Below, piece by piece: positions 59,583 through 64,000 of a DNA stretch of 64,000 bases. The notes under the pieces are model-generated. The model was not told where the DNA came from, did not search any database, and worked only from the letters and a program-made list of their open reading frames with translations. The stretch spans positions 1 through 64,000 of the forward strand of contig NZ_JTHN01000098.1 in the NCBI RefSeq assembly GCF_001399685.1, in the 5' to 3' direction. Position 1 is the first letter of the stretch; each line of letters starts with the position of its first letter. The position numbers and the translations under genes were made by a program. The stretch comes from Paenibacillus sp. A3. GTDB taxonomy: Bacteria; Bacillota; Bacilli; Paenibacillales; NBRC-103111.

Positions 59583-60404
59583 ATGGAATGGACGGGATAT
59601 CTGCGGCTGGCGGTTGCTCCTAAGCAAGGGAAGACCATAGCGACGGATTTGTACTATGAAAATGCATTCAAGCTGACTCGCCCACTGTATCCCGATGAAT
59701 CCGGACAGCCGCATTACTATATTTTAAATCCGGGCGGCGGGTATGTGGACGGTGACCGGTACAAGCTGGATATCGAGCTCGCCCAAGACGCCAGACTGCT
59801 GCTCACGACCCAAGCGTCGACCAAAGTATACAAGACCCGAAATACGGCGCCGGTTCAGGAGATGGAGATCAGGATGAAAAAGGGCAGCTTCCTGGAATAT
59901 GTGCCCGATCCGCTGATTGCTTACCGGCATGCACAGTACAAGCAAAAGACAACGATTCGGATGGAGCGGGGCTCAACGCTCATCTTCAGTGATATCGTAA
60001 CACCGGGATGGTCGCCGGATGGCGAGTTATTCAGCTACGACAGGCTGAGATTGAAGACGGAAATTTATGTAGACGGTGATCTGGCCGTATACGATCAGGT
60101 GAGACTGGCTCCTTCGGAGCAAGACCTGACAAGCATTGGTTTGCTGGAGGGGTATACTCATTTCGGGTCGATGATCGTCGTTGGTGAGCAGATGACTTCG
60201 GATTTTCTGGATCAGCTCTATGAGGCCATGGACGCCGGAACAGCGCCGTGCAGAATGGGGCTGTCCATGCTCCCCGTCCCTGGATTTTCGGTGCGTGTAC
60301 TCGCTTCTTCCACACAGGATATTGAGCGGCTATTTGCAGCCTGCCAAAGGTTGGTTCGCGAGCAATGGCTGGGGCTTAAGCCTGTGTTTCTCAGAAAATA
60401 TTAA
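59583..60404 (+). CDS. ureD: Urease accessory protein UreD (UreH)
   Basis: 273 residues; ATG 59583 two bases after the ureG stop, relying on coupling as no strong site is visible. LILNPGGGYVDGDRYKLDIE-type sequence, LLTTQASTKVYKTRN and the later RMERGSTLIFSDIVTPGW are typical. Here ureD follows ureG, the order found in Bacillus and Paenibacillus relatives. Confidence 0.94.
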   Translation: MEWTGYLRLAVAPKQGKTIATDLYYENAFKLTRPLYPDESGQPHYYILNPGGGYVDGDRYKLDIELAQDARLLLTTQASTKVYKTRNTAPVQEMEIRMKKGSFLEYVPDPLIAYRHAQYKQKTTIRMERGSTLIFSDIVTPGWSPDGELFSYDRLRLKTEIYVDGDLAVYDQVRLAPSEQDLTSIGLLEGYTHFGSMIVVGEQMTSDFLDQLYEAMDAGTAPCRMGLSMLPVPGFSVRVLASSTQDIERLFAACQRLVREQWLGLKPVFLRKY

Positions 60405-60428
60405 ATTTGACGCCTGAGGAGCCGTGAA

Positions 60429-61448
60429 ATGATGTTGCTACGACGTACATTAACGGGCAAACCCTGGATGAAATATTTTGGGAGCGTTGCAGGGCTTCAT
60501 ATCATCGGAATTGCCTTCCTGCTCGTCACCATTCCGCATCACCCCGCCATGCTGGGACTTGGCGTATTAGCCTATACACTGGGACTTCGTCATGCCTTTG
60601 ATGCGGATCATATCGTGGCGATTGATAACACGGTTCGCAAGCTTATTGAGCAAAAGAGGGATGCGGAAGGCGTAGGCTTTTATTTTTCACTCGGCCACTC
60701 TACCGTTGTCCTGTTGTTAACTGTCGGGGTTGTCGTCTCCATGAACTGGGTAAAAAGCAATCTGCCGATGATGGAGCAATGGGGAGGCGTGATCGGCTCA
60801 ACCGTCTCCGGCCTATTTCTGCTGTTGATCGGGCTCATCAACTTGTTCATTCTGGTGCATATGTACCGGATATTCAGGCAGCTGAAACAGATGCCCGGCC
60901 AGGAAGAGAAGCTGGAGGAACTTCTCGATTCCAGAGGCTTCATATTTCGCTTGACCGGTCCTCTGTTCAAACTGGTTGGCCGCAGCTGGCATATTTATTT
61001 TATTGGCTTCCTGTTTGGCCTGGGCTTCGATACGGCATCGGAGATCGGGCTGCTCGCCATGTCCCAGAATGCGGCCAGCAGCTCCATTTCGTGGATCGGC
61101 GTCCTGTCGCTGCCGATTTTATTTGCCTCCGGTATGAGCTTGATGGATACGGCGGATGGCGTGTTTATGACGTCCAGCTACCAATGGGCTTTTAACAAGC
61201 CGATACGCAAAATGTATTATAACCTGACGGTGACGGCCATGTCCGTTATTGCCGCCCTGTTCGTTGCATTTGTTGAAATTATGCAAACCTCAGCAGAGCA
61301 GTTTAGTCTGGAGGGCACTTTCTGGAGCTATATGCAAAATCTGGATATGGGCTCGGTCGGTTATATCCTGGTCATCCTCTTCATTCTGACGTGGTCGGTC
61401 TCGTATGGAATATGGCGGGTATTCCGAATTGAGGAGAAGTGGGGCTAG
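60429..61448 (+). CDS. NiCoT-family nickel/cobalt permease
   Basis: 339 residues, eight membrane segments. The signature GLRHAFDADHIVAIDNTVRK in the second segment is the NiCoT metal-selectivity motif, with LGHSTVVLLLTVGVV and GLGFDTASEIGLLAMS as the other conserved motifs. Placed directly after ureD, it most likely supplies nickel for urease. Confidence 0.95.
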   Translation: MMLLRRTLTGKPWMKYFGSVAGLHIIGIAFLLVTIPHHPAMLGLGVLAYTLGLRHAFDADHIVAIDNTVRKLIEQKRDAEGVGFYFSLGHSTVVLLLTVGVVVSMNWVKSNLPMMEQWGGVIGSTVSGLFLLLIGLINLFILVHMYRIFRQLKQMPGQEEKLEELLDSRGFIFRLTGPLFKLVGRSWHIYFIGFLFGLGFDTASEIGLLAMSQNAASSSISWIGVLSLPILFASGMSLMDTADGVFMTSSYQWAFNKPIRKMYYNLTVTAMSVIAALFVAFVEIMQTSAEQFSLEGTFWSYMQNLDMGSVGYILVILFILTWSVSYGIWRVFRIEEKWG

Positions 61449-61463
61449 AAAGGAGGAATTACT

Positions 61464-62408
61464 ATTCTGAACAGACAACTTCAGGCTTATGCGCTAAATC
61501 TGAAATGGAACCCGGTTCCTTTTATCCTTGCATCCTTAAAGGGTGTCTCCCAAGTGATCCTGATCGAGAATGCCTGGACAGGCTTCATCATTGTCATCGC
61601 CTTGGCGACTGTTCATGTCAAGCTGGGCGTGGTCGCACTTCTGTCCGCCATGATCGGCACCTTGGTCGGCTATATGGGCGGGGCCGACAAGTCGGCCGTT
61701 CATCAGGGATTGTTCGGATTTAATGCCGTTCTGACCGGGCTTGGTTTATCCGTCTTCCTGACGGCCAATCTCGCTACGATTCTGGGGGCAGCCGCCCTAG
61801 GCACATTATGTACGGCTGCGTTCATGCATTTGTTCAAGCGCACCAACATACCGGTCCTTACCTTCCCGTATACAGTGGTGACTTGGCTCTTCCTGCTGGC
61901 ATCGTATCATTTGAATGCGCTCCGGCTTGACCCGGGGCTGATTCCCCAAGATCTTGCCCACTGGCATATGAACACCGCCGGGAGAATTGATTTGGCTTCG
62001 GGCTTGCTCAACGGAATTGATCAGATCTATTTCCAGACGGGCTTCTTGTCCGGAATTCTCATTCTCCTTGGAGTATTTTGGGCAAATTGGCGCTTGGGGC
62101 TAATGGCGGTCATGGGGACCGCCATCGCCTGGCTGACGGCTGACTTGATGGGAGCGGAAATTACGAATCTGAACCTCGGGATATTCGGGTATAACGCGGT
62201 TTTGACGATGATGGCGGTATCCTCTGTATTCCACACCAGGGAGCGTCCGGCGCTGCTGGTTGGCCTGCTGGCTGCCGTCAGTACCGTACCCGTGACGGCC
62301 GGATTGAATACGTGGTTTCAGGCGTATGGACTGCCGATCCTGACGCTGCCTTTTGTTATTGTGACTTGGATTTTTCTCGGTGCCCGGCAGGTGCTGCCGA
62401 AATTATAA
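61464..62408 (+). CDS. Urea transporter (UT family) with near-cognate start (ATT or CTG)
   Basis: 314 residues. The frame is open from the NiCoT stop codon onward. AGGAGG at 61451-61456 sits 7 bases before ATT 61464 and 10 before CTG 61467; the first GTG (61554) is deep inside the conserved N-terminal region (LASLKGVSQVILIENAWTGF). No ATG, GTG or TTG fits the ribosome site, so an unusual start is likely. Ten membrane segments in two repeated halves; GLFGFNAVLTGLGLSVFL and NLGIFGYNAVLTMMAVSSVF are the two pore motifs. It passes urea to cytoplasmic urease. Confidence 0.88.
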   Translation: MLNRQLQAYALNLKWNPVPFILASLKGVSQVILIENAWTGFIIVIALATVHVKLGVVALLSAMIGTLVGYMGGADKSAVHQGLFGFNAVLTGLGLSVFLTANLATILGAAALGTLCTAAFMHLFKRTNIPVLTFPYTVVTWLFLLASYHLNALRLDPGLIPQDLAHWHMNTAGRIDLASGLLNGIDQIYFQTGFLSGILILLGVFWANWRLGLMAVMGTAIAWLTADLMGAEITNLNLGIFGYNAVLTMMAVSSVFHTRERPALLVGLLAAVSTVPVTAGLNTWFQAYGLPILTLPFVIVTWIFLGARQVLPKL

Positions 62409-62417
62409 CGGGGCAGT

Positions 62418-62467
62418 AAAGCCCGGCAACAGACACTTGATGCAAAGGGTGCTGATGCCGGGCTTTT
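62418..62467 (+). terminator. Terminator of the urease operon
   Basis: AAAGCCCGGCA / TGCCGGGCTTT stem with TTTT. Confidence 0.85.
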
Positions 62468-62647
62468 CCAAGTGCGAATAAAGTAAATAATTGTAAACAA
62501 AACCAAAATATATAGTAAAAAGAGCCTATTCTTATTTTCAAGCTCCTATGCTATTTTTAATTGGGATAAAAATTATTTATTTGGATTTAATTACATTTAT
62601 TGGTTCGGGCGTTTCGCAGCCTCGATGGGATAGGGGGCGTTTTAAGG

Positions 62648-63592
62648 TTGGCACAAACCATAGCGGCGGTAAATCTCAAAGAAGTTACCAAGCGATACGG
62701 GTCTGTCACTTCCGTAGAAGGTCTTACCTTACGGATTGAGGAAGGAGAAATTTTCGGCATTCTCGGTCCGAACGGGGCGGGAAAGACGACGACGCTTGAG
62801 AGCATCGTCGGCATGAGAAACCCGACCAGCGGAACCATTCGCATTTTTGAATGGGATGCACAGTCGGACCGCAACGCGATCAAAAAAATAATAGGCGTAC
62901 AGCCCCAGGAGGCCAGTCTTTTGCCTCATTTAACGGTGAAGGAGACCTTAAAGCTATTTTCAAGCTTTTACGGACATGGCCTGGATTACCGCGAACTGAT
63001 TCCGCTAACCGGTCTGGAAGATAAAGCGGACACCTTGGTCAAAAATTTATCGGGCGGACAGAAGCAAAGAGTGCTGATTGCCGTTGCTTTAGTTTCCGAC
63101 CCGAAAATTTTATTTTTGGACGAGCCCACCAGCTCGCTCGACCCCAGAGCAAGACGCGATTTATGGGAGGCGATTTTGGCGTTTCGAAAGAGAAAGCGGA
63201 CGGTCGTTTTGACTACCCACTCGATGGAAGAAGCCGAAGCGCTGTGCAATCGGGTGGCGATTATGAATCAAGGGAGGATGATCGCCTTAGGCACGCCGGA
63301 CGAATTAATCCATACCTACTGTACCGAAAAAATCGTTCAGTTCTACACGGAAGACGAGTGCGATCTGAAATGGATCGAATCGTTTCCCGAAATTAGCTCA
63401 GCCGCTCAGGACCGCGCTTCCGGCAGGACAAGGGTAGCTTTGGTCTCGACGAATTCGGACGCTACCGTAGCGCGCTTGTGCAGCGGCCAGTTTAATATCG
63501 GGAGCTGGACGCATTTGCTGATCAAACGGGGAAATCTGGAGGACGTCTTTTTGGAGCTGACCGGCAAATCTCTGACAGGAGAGGGAGCATGA
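62648..63592 (+). CDS. ABC-2 type transporter ATP-binding protein
   Basis: 314 residues from TTG 62648; the preceding GGGGG-rich sequence and matching domain start (LKEVTKRYGSVTSVEGLTLR) support it over ATG 62600. Walker A GPNGAGKTTTLE, signature LSGGQKQRVLIAVAL, Walker B ILFLDEPTSSLDP, switch His LTTHSMEEAEAL. A C-terminal extension of about 80 residues is of the DrrA/NatA kind. Drives the permease that overlaps its stop. Confidence 0.92.
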   Translation: MAQTIAAVNLKEVTKRYGSVTSVEGLTLRIEEGEIFGILGPNGAGKTTTLESIVGMRNPTSGTIRIFEWDAQSDRNAIKKIIGVQPQEASLLPHLTVKETLKLFSSFYGHGLDYRELIPLTGLEDKADTLVKNLSGGQKQRVLIAVALVSDPKILFLDEPTSSLDPRARRDLWEAILAFRKRKRTVVLTTHSMEEAEALCNRVAIMNQGRMIALGTPDELIHTYCTEKIVQFYTEDECDLKWIESFPEISSAAQDRASGRTRVALVSTNSDATVARLCSGQFNIGSWTHLLIKRGNLEDVFLELTGKSLTGEGA

Positions 63593-64000
63593 ACAAAGCG
63601 AGTATCAAGACGAACTGGAATGCGTTTATCCAGCTGTTTCTTATGAATTATCGGGAATTGGTACGCGATAGGACGACGTTTTTCTTTGTGCTTGTCTTTC
63701 CCTTTATGTTTATTGCTTTATTTGCTTTCATTTCTTATCAATCCCAGCCTGCCCCGATCAAGGTAGGGATCGTGATGGCATCCGGAAGCGACGCTAAGGT
63801 GCAAAGTCTGACGGAACAGCTTCGGCAGCATGACCGTTTTCAGGTATCGAATGCCGAAGAAGCGGAGCTGAACGCCAAATTTGCGAAGAAAGAGCTGGAT
63901 GCCGCCGTTGTATTGCCGCGCACGCTGGACGCGCAAGGATCGGTCAGACTGGTCTACGACCGGAATAAAGAAGATCTCGTTCTGATTTTGAAAAGCTTGC
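63589..64000 (+). CDS. ABC-2 type transporter permease, N-terminal part (cut by window edge)
   Basis: ATG 63589 overlaps the ATPase stop (ATGA). The first 137 residues show a cytoplasmic N-terminus, the first membrane helix (TFFFVLVFPFMFIALFAFIS) and the start of a large extracytoplasmic domain (IKVGIVMASGSDAKVQSLTE), the layout of ABC-2 permeases of the YhgE/DrrB kind. The substrate is unknown. Confidence 0.88.
   Translation, partial: MNKASIKTNWNAFIQLFLMNYRELVRDRTTFFFVLVFPFMFIALFAFISYQSQPAPIKVGIVMASGSDAKVQSLTEQLRQHDRFQVSNAEEAELNAKFAKKELDAAVVLPRTLDAQGSVRLVYDRNKEDLVLILKSL

Noticed and set aside
1-64000. rRNA, tRNA, CRISPR arrays, intact insertion sequences, prophage genes
   Set aside because: No repeat-spacer pattern, transposase, integrase or structural phage gene was recognised, and no tRNA cloverleaf was noticed on reading; a dedicated tRNA scan was not possible.

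Overview
The window reads as chromosomal DNA of a spore-forming Firmicute, most likely a Paenibacillus or close relative. The grounds are frequent TTG and GTG starts behind strong GGAGG ribosome sites, a PdaA-type cortex deacetylase, a Spo0E-family phosphatase with Spo0A boxes, a YxdLM-YxeA-type peptide-sensing operon, and a family of Xre-TPR receptors resembling the Paenibacillaceae Alo quorum-sensing receptors. No rRNA, tRNA, CRISPR array or intact insertion sequence was seen.

Bases 1-13300 are mostly ordinary core genes of fairly high GC: the end of a response regulator, a catalase, a lone SIR2-like protein, PdaA, two small proteins, then one operon (5865-12472) that appears to import and break down purine nucleosides or bases (lipoprotein, nucleoside hydrolase, two permeases, ATPase, adenine deaminase). 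Bases 13300-15820 hold small AT-rich membrane and secreted proteins and an orphan LuxR-type regulator, including one small gene whose only plausible starts are near-cognate codons.

Bases 15980-27800 are the most unusual part. Four full-length paralogous Xre-TPR receptors (442-449 residues) and the 3' stump of a fifth all lie on the minus strand. Most copies are followed by a terminator and a perfect or near-perfect Spo0A box (TTCGACA/TGTCGAA). At four places a Spo0E-like phosphatase gene follows: one intact (20276-20443), three decayed. One receptor (21753-23102) overlaps by ATGA a 41-residue export-signal-bearing pro-peptide (21631-21756), the layout of an RRNPP peptide quorum-sensing pair. 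This looks like a repeatedly duplicated cassette tying peptide signalling to the sporulation phosphorelay, now in several stages of decay, with cargo genes (HEAT-repeat protein, cupin, GNAT, secreted and membrane proteins) between copies.

Bases 28000-45500 carry accessory functions: an AadK-type streptomycin adenylyltransferase with a possible leader peptide, a WYL regulator divergent from a VOC protein, a heterodimeric ABC exporter, a serine hydrolase, tandem TPP riboswitches ahead of thiD-thiM, a short RCC1-repeat protein, a MocR regulator divergent from an EamA transporter, and an M6 metalloprotease preceded by a cluster of Spo0A boxes.

Bases 45550-52045 form an antimicrobial-peptide sensing and resistance operon (ATPase, permease, YxeA, DUF418, response regulator, sensor kinase) with 11-bp-phased direct repeats at its promoter. 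A broken fic gene follows, then a DUF4365 two-gene module between imperfect direct repeats. Bases 55354-62408 are a complete urease operon ureABCEFGD with a NiCoT nickel permease and a urea transporter. The window ends in an ABC-2 type transporter.
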